A DNA stretch of 17,237 nt from Vibrio sp. (GTDB lineage: Bacteria > Pseudomonadota > Gammaproteobacteria > Enterobacterales > Vibrionaceae). Shown here in pieces: positions 7,405-13,341 of the stretch (position 1 is the stretch's first letter; each line of letters begins with the position of its first letter). The stretch spans positions 1 through 17,237 of the forward strand of contig SLFB01000120.1 of the NCBI GenBank assembly GCA_007124475.1, read 5' to 3'. Below the pieces are notes generated by a model that searched no databases, was not told the origin of the DNA, and was given only the letters and a program-made list of their open reading frames with translations. The position numbers were made by a program, and so were the translations under genes.

Positions 7405-7436
7405 GTAAATTTAAACCTAGTATGAAACGATCTTTT

Positions 7437-7463
7437 GCCCAGTTGATGATACTGGGCTTTTTT
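7437..7463 (+). terminator. Rho-independent terminator of thiI
   Basis: GCCCAGT (7437-7443) and ACTGGGC (7451-7457) form a GC-rich 7-bp stem with a 7-nt loop followed by six T (7458-7463), 32 nt after the thiI stop codon. Confidence 0.92.
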
Positions 7464-7519
7464 ATACCCAAAGACTTGCAGTTAACATCGCGGCGACTTC
7501 AAGCAGAATGGGGATGGCG
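7463..7519. repeat. Truncated ERIC-family remnant
   Basis: It starts with TATACCCAAAGACTTGCAGTT and, after a short GC-rich stretch, has GCGACTTCAAG then an A/G-rich tail. The two blocks match the two ends of the 3723-3817 element read on the opposite strand (TATACCCAAACAACTTGGAG and GCAGCTTCAAGTCGG), so the core appears deleted. The closing GGGTATA is not intact. It lies between the thiI and gcvB terminators, with its first base inside the thiI terminator T-run. Confidence 0.6.
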
Positions 7520-7526
7520 AATAGAT

Positions 7527-7552
7527 AAAAAAACACCGCCGAAAGGCGGTGC
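7527..7552 (-). terminator. Rho-independent terminator of GcvB
   Basis: On the - strand CACCGCC, a TTTC loop and GGCGGTG form a 7-bp GC stem (plus a flanking GC-rich base) followed by seven T (A at 7527-7533 on the + strand). The same GCACCGCC...GGCGGTGTTTT terminator style ends enterobacterial GcvB. Confidence 0.93.
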
Positions 7553-7732
7553 TAAATAATTGACAGACAAGTCAAAAAAATAAATACAGGAAGTTTGTTT
7601 TGCCACAAGGGATAACTGTACAAAACAGGGTGGTAGAAACTACCGAACTCGAAAAACGAGCTTGCAAACACAACATCGCAACTGCAAACCAATTGATTGG
7701 ATAAGAATCAAGCCGTTCAGGTCTGAGTTACG
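7527..7732 (-). ncRNA. gcvB: GcvB small regulatory RNA
   Basis: GcvB is an Hfq-dependent RNA that represses many peptide and amino-acid transport and metabolism mRNAs through a G/U-rich seed. On the - strand the region carries the R1-like seed GATGTTGTGTTTGCAAG (about 7659-7675), a GGTAG-TTT-CTACC hairpin (7632-7644) like the enterobacterial GGTAGCAAAGCTACC stem, the R3-like CTTCCTGTATTTA, the GTCTGTC block, and a strong terminator. Estimated size is about 206 nt, the same as E. coli GcvB. It is transcribed divergently from gcvA, as in E. coli, where GcvA activates it when glycine is high. The seed is shorter than in E. coli, lacking one GTTGT unit as I recall it. The 5' end is inferred from the promoter. 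Confidence 0.9.
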
Positions 7733-7738
7733 GGATGC

Positions 7739-7767
7739 AATATAGATTTTCTCTGGTAGCTTGGCAA
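7739..7767 (-). promoter_or_regulatory. Promoter of gcvB
   Basis: On the - strand TTGCCA (7762-7767) and TATATT (7739-7744) are separated by exactly 17 bp, matching the sigma-70 consensus at 5/6 and 5/6. This sets the RNA start near 7731-7733. The site lies between the gcvA promoter and the GcvB body, so a GcvA bound here would control both. Confidence 0.8.
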
Positions 7768-7804
7768 TGGACAATTTATAATGTTTCACATAAAAAAAAC
7801 TAAT
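7753..7804 (+). promoter_or_regulatory. gcvA promoter with possible GcvA-site CTAAT
   Basis: TATAAT at 7777-7782 is a perfect -10 box for gcvA, with a poor -35 (CTGGTA, 7753-7758, 18-bp spacing). It overlaps the gcvB promoter region on the other strand. A CTAAT pentamer, the core recognised by GcvA in E. coli, occurs at 7800-7804 between this promoter and the start codon, which would suit autorepression. One pentamer alone is weak evidence. Confidence 0.5.
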
Positions 7805-7822
7805 CGGTTTTAACGTGTCATT

Positions 7823-8749
7823 ATGTCTAGAAGATTACCTCCACTGAATGCGCTTAAAGTATTTGAAGCGGCCGCTCGTCATTTGAGTTTTACGCGAGCG
7901 GCAGAAGAATTATTTGTTACTCAAGCGGCGGTTAGCCATCAAATCAAAGCATTAGAAGAATATCTTGGTTTAAAATTGTTTCGTCGCCGTAACCGCTCTT
8001 TATTACTCACCGAAGAGGGGCAAAGCTACTATCTCGACATCAAAGAGGTGTTAACCGCTCTGCTGGAGGCCACCAATAAATTACTTGAACGAAGTGAAAA
8101 AGGGGCGCTAACCATCAGTTTACCTCCTAGTTTTGCTATTCAATGGCTAGTGCCACGGTTGGCTGATTTTAATCAACAACAGCCTGACATTGATGTGCGT
8201 ATCAAAGCGGTAGATATGGAGGAGGGCTCACTCACTGATGATGTCGATGTGGCTATTTATTATGGTCGAGGTCATTGGCCTGGACTACGAGCAGATAAAT
8301 TGTACCAAGAATTTTTGATCCCTCTTTGTGCTCCTTCATTATTGATGGGGCCGAAACCACTGGTGACATTGAGCGATTTAGCCAAGCATACCTTACTGCA
8401 TGACACTACTCGCAAAGATTGGAAGCAATTTGCGAAAGAAAATGGCCTCGATGCTGTGAACGTCAATCATGGTCCTATTTTTAGTCATTCAACCATGGTG
8501 TTACAAGCGGCAGCTCATGGACAAGGTATTGCTTTGGGTAACAATGTGCTGGCTCAACCTGAGTTAGATGCAGGGCGCTTGGTCGCTCCTTTTGATCAAG
8601 TCTTAATGACCAATAATGCTTTTTATGTGGTTTGCCATGAAAAGCAAGCGGATATGGGTCGGGTTGCGACTTTTCGTGATTGGATGTTACAAAAAGCTCG
8701 TAAAGAGCAAGAGGAGATTTTAGAGGAGAGCCCCCATGACTCAGAGTGA
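7823..8749 (+). CDS. gcvA: LysR-type regulator GcvA of the glycine cleavage system
   Basis: GcvA is a DNA-binding regulator that activates the gcvTHP operon and gcvB with glycine and represses with purines. The 308-residue protein begins SRRLPPLNALKVFEAAARHLSFTRAAEELFVTQAAVSHQIKALE, the winged helix-turn-helix (about 6-65), followed by the FRRRNRSLLLTEEGQSY wing and a periplasmic-binding-like effector domain (about 90-300). Signature stretches DDVDVAIYYGRG and GPIFSHSTMVLQAAAHGQG match E. coli GcvA closely, which separates it from other LysR regulators. The divergent gcvB supports the identity. It is first in an operon with three overlapping downstream genes; its last 14 nt overlap the next coding region. 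Confidence 0.97.
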   Translation: MSRRLPPLNALKVFEAAARHLSFTRAAEELFVTQAAVSHQIKALEEYLGLKLFRRRNRSLLLTEEGQSYYLDIKEVLTALLEATNKLLERSEKGALTISLPPSFAIQWLVPRLADFNQQQPDIDVRIKAVDMEEGSLTDDVDVAIYYGRGHWPGLRADKLYQEFLIPLCAPSLLMGPKPLVTLSDLAKHTLLHDTTRKDWKQFAKENGLDAVNVNHGPIFSHSTMVLQAAAHGQGIALGNNVLAQPELDAGRLVAPFDQVLMTNNAFYVVCHEKQADMGRVATFRDWMLQKARKEQEEILEESPHDSE

Positions 8750-9386
8750 TTGGTTGACGATTGATGAACCAGATGCTACCGATTTATGCGCCAGCATAGC
8801 GACTTTTATTTTTGCCCATGGTGCAGGAGCAGGGAAAGATCATCCATTTATGCAAACCATCGCCAGCGGTTTGGCTGCCAAAGGCATTCGTGTGGTGCGG
8901 TTTAATTTTCCATACATGATCAAAAGCCAGCAGGATGGCAAACGCCGCCCGCCCGATCGCGCTCCTAAGCTCTTAGAAGCTTACACTCAGGTGATAGAAC
9001 ACTATGCTCCTCAATCTTTGGTGATAGGTGGTAAATCTATGGGGGGACGTATGGCGTCTCATTTGGCTGAACATCCGCAAGTTAGCGCGGTGGCTTGCCT
9101 TGGTTTCCCATTTCATCCGCCGGGTAAGCCAGAGCGAAACAAGGGGGAGCATCTTGCCGCGCTCACTAAGCCATGTTTAATTCTGCAAGGGGAACGTGAT
9201 ACGTTTGGCTCAAAAGCTGAGCTAGAATCACAAGCACTGAGTGCTTCCGTTCGGCTACAATTTATCGCTGATGGCGATCATAGCTTTGCACCGCGTAAAT
9301 CTTCTGGTTACAGTTTAGACGCCAACTTAGCGTTTGCCATTGAACATTTAGCCCAATTTATTATTGAGGTGAGTAATGAAAAATAG
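8736..9386 (+). CDS. Alpha/beta hydrolase of unknown substrate (KANL3/Tex30-like family)
   Basis: A small cytosolic alpha/beta hydrolase of 216 residues with no signal peptide. The FAHGAGAGKDHPFM segment (26-39) supplies the oxyanion region, GGKSMGGRMA (98-107) is the nucleophile elbow with Ser101, and QGERDTFG and DGDHSF give the likely Asp155 and His182, so the triad appears complete. The substrate is not known to me; proteins of this type are usually annotated only as alpha/beta family hydrolase. The ATG at 8736 overlaps the gcvA 3' end by 14 nt and is preceded by GAGGAG (8722-8727). It overlaps ygdD by 11 nt. In E. coli gcvA, ygdD and rlmM are adjacent without this gene, so it is an addition or a retained ancestral member here. 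Confidence 0.88.
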   Translation: MTQSDWLTIDEPDATDLCASIATFIFAHGAGAGKDHPFMQTIASGLAAKGIRVVRFNFPYMIKSQQDGKRRPPDRAPKLLEAYTQVIEHYAPQSLVIGGKSMGGRMASHLAEHPQVSAVACLGFPFHPPGKPERNKGEHLAALTKPCLILQGERDTFGSKAELESQALSASVRLQFIADGDHSFAPRKSSGYSLDANLAFAIEHLAQFIIEVSNEK

Positions 9387-9774
9387 CCATTTATTGGCCA
9401 TTGGAGGCTTAATATGCGGCTTGTCGGTTGCATTAGGGGCGTTTGCTGCTCATGGGTTACAGCATTACCTTGCTGATTATGGTTTAACTGTCTTTCAAAC
9501 TGCCGTTCATTATCAATTTATGCATGGCTTAGCGATTTTGGTTTGTGGGGTTGCGCTCGGTTTATCGGTGACAGAAAAGTCACGAAACTATTTTGGCCGT
9601 GCGGCGATTTGCTTTATCATCGGCATCTTTTGTTTTAGTGGTAGTCTGTATTTGTTGGCGTTAACTCGTGTGTCGTGGATCGGCTTCGTGACGCCAATAG
9701 GTGGGTTACTATTTTTATTAGGCTGGTTAATGTTCGTCCTAGCCGCGATTAATATGAAAGAGGTAAGAGAGTGA
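9376..9774 (+). CDS. ygdD: DUF423 inner-membrane protein YgdD
   Basis: A 132-residue hydrophobic protein of the DUF423 family, found widely but without an established function. The signature GAFAAHGL (about 21-28) and the HYQFMHGLAIL segment are visible. Four membrane helices are likely at about 7-24, 45-64, 73-95 and 103-124. It sits between the hydrolase gene (11-nt overlap) and rlmM (GTGA 4-nt overlap), so it is translationally coupled to both. The gcvA-ygdD-rlmM order is the same as in E. coli. The identity as DUF423 is clear; the function is not. Confidence 0.92.
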   Translation: MKNSHLLAIGGLICGLSVALGAFAAHGLQHYLADYGLTVFQTAVHYQFMHGLAILVCGVALGLSVTEKSRNYFGRAAICFIIGIFCFSGSLYLLALTRVSWIGFVTPIGGLLFLLGWLMFVLAAINMKEVRE

Positions 9775-10862
9775 AACAAGTCATGCTGTACTGTCGTGCG
9801 GGCTTTGAAAAAGAGTGCGCCGGTGAAATTCAGGATAAAGCGACACAGCTTGAAGTGTATGGTTTTCCTCGCCTTAAAAATAATACCGGGTATGTGTTAT
9901 TTGAGTGTTATCAAGCAGAAGATGCAGATAAACTTATCAAAAACATTGATTTTCAATCCCTTATTTTTGCTCGTCAGATGTTTGCGGTAAGCGCTGAATT
10001 TAGTGATTTACCGAAAGATGATCGAATCTCCCCGATTATGGATTACTTCAAACAAGAGCAAACCTTTCCCCAGTGTGGTGATTTGCGTATTGAAACGCCC
10101 GATACCAATGAAGCCAAAGAGTTGCTGAAATTTTGTCGTAAATTTACTGTTCCACTGCGCCAAGCTTTGCGCAGCAATGGGATATTATTTGCAAAAGAAA
10201 CGGCTAAAAAGCCAGTATTGCACGTGTGTTTTATTGCCTCTGGCCATTGTTATTTAGGTTACTCTTATAGCAATAATAATTCGCCATTTTTTATGGGCAT
10301 TCCACGCTTGAAGTTTCCGGCAGACGCACCTAGTCGTTCGACGCTAAAGTTAGAAGAGGCTTTTCATGTCTTTATTCCTCGTGCTGAATGGGACACTCGT
10401 TTAGCGTCGGGGATGTGGGCGGTAGATCTTGGTGCTTGCCCTGGTGGTTGGACTTATCAATTGGTTAAGCGCTCGATGTTTGTGCATGCTGTGGACAATG
10501 GCATGATGGCGGAAAGTTTGATGGATACTGGTCAAGTTAAGCATCATATGGAAGATGGCTTTAAGTTTGAACCTCCACGTAAGAACGTCACTTGGATTGT
10601 GTGCGATATGATTGAAAAACCGGCGCGCGTCGCTCAACTGATGGGGGAGTGGATCATCAGCGGCTGGGCTCAAGAGGCAATCTTTAATCTGAAATTACCG
10701 ATGAAAGGCCGTTACGATGAGGTCTTGCAAGACATCGAGAATTTAAAAGACTTTCTGAAACAGAATAAGGTTAAGTTTAGATTGCAAGCTAAGCATCTCT
10801 ATCATGATAGGGAAGAAATCACGGTTCATATTCAGTCATTGTCGACCATTTCTCCTTACTAA
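9771..10862 (+). CDS. rlmM: 23S rRNA (cytidine-2498 2'-O)-methyltransferase RlmM
   Basis: RlmM methylates the ribose of C2498 in the peptidyl-transferase region of 23S rRNA using S-adenosylmethionine. The N-terminal part (about 1-155) carries the THUMP-type RNA-binding fold, with GFEKEC and TNEAKELLKFCRKF. The catalytic domain includes YSNNNSPFFMGIPRLKFP, the SAM-binding VDLGACPGGWTYQL (218-231), a VCDM block and FNLKLPMK, all highly conserved in E. coli RlmM. The start is GTG at 9771, overlapping the ygdD stop (GTGA); it gives 363 residues and an N terminus collinear with E. coli. An ATG four codons later would remove conserved residues. It is the last gene of the gcvA operon. Confidence 0.97.
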   Translation: MKQVMLYCRAGFEKECAGEIQDKATQLEVYGFPRLKNNTGYVLFECYQAEDADKLIKNIDFQSLIFARQMFAVSAEFSDLPKDDRISPIMDYFKQEQTFPQCGDLRIETPDTNEAKELLKFCRKFTVPLRQALRSNGILFAKETAKKPVLHVCFIASGHCYLGYSYSNNNSPFFMGIPRLKFPADAPSRSTLKLEEAFHVFIPRAEWDTRLASGMWAVDLGACPGGWTYQLVKRSMFVHAVDNGMMAESLMDTGQVKHHMEDGFKFEPPRKNVTWIVCDMIEKPARVAQLMGEWIISGWAQEAIFNLKLPMKGRYDEVLQDIENLKDFLKQNKVKFRLQAKHLYHDREEITVHIQSLSTISPY

Positions 10863-10884
10863 ATCGTTGTGTTTTTTGTCCATT

Positions 10885-10915
10885 CGTTTTGAGCCTAGGC
10901 TTGGGGCTCAAAACG
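10885..10915. repeat. Stem-loop shared by the convergent ends of rlmM and xni
   Basis: CGTTTTGAGCC (10885-10895) and GGCTCAAAACG (10905-10915) form a perfect 11-bp stem with a 9-nt loop. It covers the xni stop codon and lies 22 nt after the rlmM stop. No T-run follows on either strand, so it may be a weak terminator or the end point of 3' trimming for both messages rather than a classical intrinsic terminator. Confidence 0.7.
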
Positions 10916-11668
10916 GATATCTTGTAAATTAAAACCGAGTTCAATATCGGTTTTTAGCGTCGCTACTTGTTTGCAAATCCGCGCCATTGCTATCTCTTGA
11001 TCGAGTTTTTTACGATATTTACTGGCCAACTCATCACTGGCGTAAGCCTGTTCTATGGTGGTAAATTGATTGAGTATTGCTTGGGCGGCCTTCGGGCCAA
11101 TACCGGCAACACCAGGTACTTGACTAGAACTCATGCCCGTTAATCCCCAATAATCCGTCAGTTGGTTTGGTTGTACGCCAAATTCTTGTTCAATAAACGG
11201 AGCATCTAACCAACGGTGTTGAAAATAGTCGCGAATCTGCAAGGTGGGCGATAATAGCTGACAATAGCCCTTATCGGTGGAAATGATGGTTACTTTTTCG
11301 CCGTGATTGGCCACTTTGCAAGCTAGGGTAGCAACTAAATCATCCGCTTCATCACCTTCGGAAAGTAGTGAATCGATGCCCAGTTCCCACCATGCTTGTT
11401 GGATTTGTTCTAAGCCGTTTTGCAAGCTACTGGGCATTGGCTTACGCCCTTGTTTATAGCTAGGGAGTAGCTCCGCACGCCAGCCTCGGTCTTGCAGTAC
11501 ATGATCAAAAACGGCAATCATATGCGTTGGTGCTGACTCGGTAATAATCCGTTGTAAGGTTCGGCAGGTGGTGTTGGCGGTGCGGGTAATATCGTTTTCA
11601 TCGGGTTGAGCAGAGTGCACTCGACGGATCAAATTTAGCGCGTCAATAATGACAAGATGAATAGACAT
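10895..11668 (-). CDS. xni: Flap endonuclease Xni (ExoIX / YgdG)
   Basis: Xni is a homologue of the 5'-nuclease domain of DNA polymerase I and acts as a structure-specific flap endonuclease on DNA. The protein opens IHLVIIDALNLIRR with the first metal-ligand Asp, and has the EADDLVATLA acidic block, STDKGYCQLL, RDYFQHRWLDAPFI and the helix-hairpin-helix GVAGIGPKAAQAIL. I chose the ATG at 11668, giving 257 residues collinear with E. coli Xni (251). Upstream GTG and TTG codons in frame (11674, 11677) are possible but sit within or just beside the ppnN terminator T-run. The gene is separated from ppnN by that terminator, so it probably has its own promoter. Confidence 0.95.
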   Translation of the reverse strand: MSIHLVIIDALNLIRRVHSAQPDENDITRTANTTCRTLQRIITESAPTHMIAVFDHVLQDRGWRAELLPSYKQGRKPMPSSLQNGLEQIQQAWWELGIDSLLSEGDEADDLVATLACKVANHGEKVTIISTDKGYCQLLSPTLQIRDYFQHRWLDAPFIEQEFGVQPNQLTDYWGLTGMSSSQVPGVAGIGPKAAQAILNQFTTIEQAYASDELASKYRKKLDQEIAMARICKQVATLKTDIELGFNLQDIRFEPQA

Positions 11669-11675
11669 AATCACC

Positions 11676-11703
11676 AAAAAATAAGGGCTGTTAGGCCCTT
11701 ATT
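11676..11703 (-). terminator. Rho-independent terminator of ppnN, just upstream of xni
   Basis: On the - strand AATAAGGGC and GCCCTTATT (9-bp stem, 11695-11703 with 11680-11688) enclose a 6-nt loop and are followed by a run of T (11676-11681). It lies 32 nt after the ppnN stop and ends about 8 nt before the xni start codon. Read-through would place the xni ribosome binding site (GGTG) immediately after the hairpin. Confidence 0.88.
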
Positions 11704-11735
11704 GTAATGAAATCAAACCTGAATGCTACGTTAGA

Positions 11736-13094
11736 TTAGGAACTAATTTTATAACAAGGTTCGTAAGCGGTAGCGCCAGGTAGTTTCATACGATGTTGTG
11801 CAACAAAGTCACTGAGTAATTTATCCATTTTTTTCATCAGCGCCGGCTCACCATGCAGCGTAAATGGACCTTTACGCTCTATTTCACGAATGCCTTCTGC
11901 CTTGACGTTACCTGCCACAATACCAGAAAAGGCCTTGCGTAAATTAGAAGCCAGTACTTCAGGGCGCTGATTAAGATGTAAATCTAAACTCGCCATGCTG
12001 TCATGAGTAGGTTCAAACGGCAGTTGGAATTCAGGCTCAATTTTTAGTGACCAGTTAAAGCTATAGGCGTCATCGTGATCTTTACGATGTTGGCGAACCT
12101 TTGGCATCGCATCTTTCATAATACGCGCCGCTTTGGCTGGGTCATCGATCACTATGGTGTAGTGTTTGCGGGCCGCTTCACCTAGCGTACTGGCAATAAA
12201 TTGATCAATAGACCGAAAATACGCTTCGCTTTCTTTAGGACCGGTTAAGACGATGGGTATGGGTTGATCGGCATTGTCAGGGTGCATCATGATCCCCAAA
12301 ATATACAGCAACTCTTCAGCGGTACCAGGACCACCAGGGAAAATAATCACCCCGTGTGCCATACGAGCAAATGCTTCAAGGCGCTTTTCGATATCAGGCA
12401 TGATGACCAATTGATTCACAATTGGGTTTGGTGGCTCTGCGGCAATAATCGATGGCTCCGTGAGACCCAAATAGCGTTGATGTTGGTAACGCTGCTTCGC
12501 ATGGCCAATGGTTGCCCCTTTCATTGGTCCTTCCATCGCACCAGGTCCACAACCGGTGCAAATGTTGAGCTCTCTTAACCCCAGCTCATTCCCAACTTCA
12601 CGGGTATATTGATATTCGGTTGCATTAATGGAGTGACCACCCCAGCAGACGACAAGGTTAGGCTCGACACCGGTGACTAAAGTGCCAGCATTGCGCAGAA
12701 TACCAAATACTAAGTTCGTGATATGGCTGGCATTAGTTAGGTTAAGTCGTTGATTTTCAGACAAGTGCATATTGACGTAAACAATATCACGTAGCACAGC
12801 AAACAAATGCTCTTGAATGCCTTTGATGATTTGCCCATCGACAAAGGCTTGCTCTGGTGGATTACTTAATTCGAGTTTAATGCCACGTTCACGACGCAAT
12901 ACCGAAATATCAAAGTTTTTATACTGTTCGAGCATTTCTTTCGAGTTGTCGGTATGGCTACCTGAGTTGAGAACGGCCAAACTACAGTTACGGTATAACT
13001 GATAGAGCTCACTAGATGCCGTTTTTTTGAGCCGTTCAACTTCAAGTTGTGACAGTAAATCCATACTGCCAGCGGGACTGACTTGAGTGATCAT
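11736..13094 (-). CDS. ppnN: Pyrimidine/purine nucleotide 5'-monophosphate nucleosidase PpnN
   Basis: PpnN (YgdH) hydrolyses the N-glycosidic bond of nucleoside monophosphates and in E. coli is stimulated by (p)ppGpp, adjusting purine pools in stress. The 452-residue protein is collinear with the E. coli enzyme (454). Signatures are the N-terminal ISPLGSMD-like QVSPAGSMDLLSQLE, CWGGHSI, GCGPGAMEGPMKGA and the LOG-type phosphate/ribose loop FPGGPGTAEELLYILG with the catalytic Glu, and a C-terminal AFSGIVAGNVK block. The ATG at 13094 has an almost perfect Shine-Dalgarno, AGGAGGT, 4 nt upstream (13099-13105). It lies downstream of the GGDEF gene, separated by 247 nt of structured leader, and is followed by its own terminator. 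Confidence 0.97.
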   Translation of the reverse strand: MITQVSPAGSMDLLSQLEVERLKKTASSELYQLYRNCSLAVLNSGSHTDNSKEMLEQYKNFDISVLRRERGIKLELSNPPEQAFVDGQIIKGIQEHLFAVLRDIVYVNMHLSENQRLNLTNASHITNLVFGILRNAGTLVTGVEPNLVVCWGGHSINATEYQYTREVGNELGLRELNICTGCGPGAMEGPMKGATIGHAKQRYQHQRYLGLTEPSIIAAEPPNPIVNQLVIMPDIEKRLEAFARMAHGVIIFPGGPGTAEELLYILGIMMHPDNADQPIPIVLTGPKESEAYFRSIDQFIASTLGEAARKHYTIVIDDPAKAARIMKDAMPKVRQHRKDHDDAYSFNWSLKIEPEFQLPFEPTHDSMASLDLHLNQRPEVLASNLRKAFSGIVAGNVKAEGIREIERKGPFTLHGEPALMKKMDKLLSDFVAQHRMKLPGATAYEPCYKISS

Positions 13095-13151
13095 CTTTAC
13101 CTCCTAGATGATGAGGGCGAAGTGGTGATGGCGGTCAAGGAAAATAAAGAC

Positions 13152-13214
13152 GGCTTATAGCAACCCTTTTCCATGTTGACGCTCACGAAACAGAGCGTTG
13201 CGCCTCAATAAGCC
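13152..13214 (-). promoter_or_regulatory. Nested stem structure in the leader of ppnN
   Basis: On the - strand an outer GGCTTAT...ATAAGCC pair (13208-13214 with 13152-13158) encloses GCAAC...GTTGC (13197-13201 with 13160-13164) and a GCTC/GAGC hairpin (13193-13196 with 13181-13184) having loop TGTTTCGT. The downstream sequence is U-rich (CTTTATTTT). It could be a terminator of the upstream GGDEF gene or a structured 5' leader of ppnN; it does not match a riboswitch I know. Confidence 0.45.
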
Positions 13215-13264
13215 AAGTGCCTGAGAAACATCGATGAGTTTATCTTGTGACCAATAGAAAGAAT

Positions 13265-13312
13265 CGCAAACCAAAGTCGCTACAAGATGTGAAATGAGTC
13301 ACTAAGTTTGCG
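13265..13312 (-). promoter_or_regulatory. Inverted repeat downstream of the GGDEF gene
   Basis: CGCAAAC (13265-13271) and GTTTGCG (13306-13312) are exact inverse copies 34 nt apart; inside is a smaller GTGA/TCAC hairpin. On the - strand the structure starts 29 nt after the GGDEF stop and is followed by ATTCTTTCT, so it may help end that transcript. The T content is too low to call a firm terminator. Confidence 0.4.
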
Positions 13313-13341
13313 TGTTTTGATGAATATCTGAGCAGGTTAAG

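Noticed and set aside
10401..10673. 90-codon - strand frame within rlmM
   Set aside because: It is antisense to the SAM-binding domain of RlmM and has no start signal or domain.
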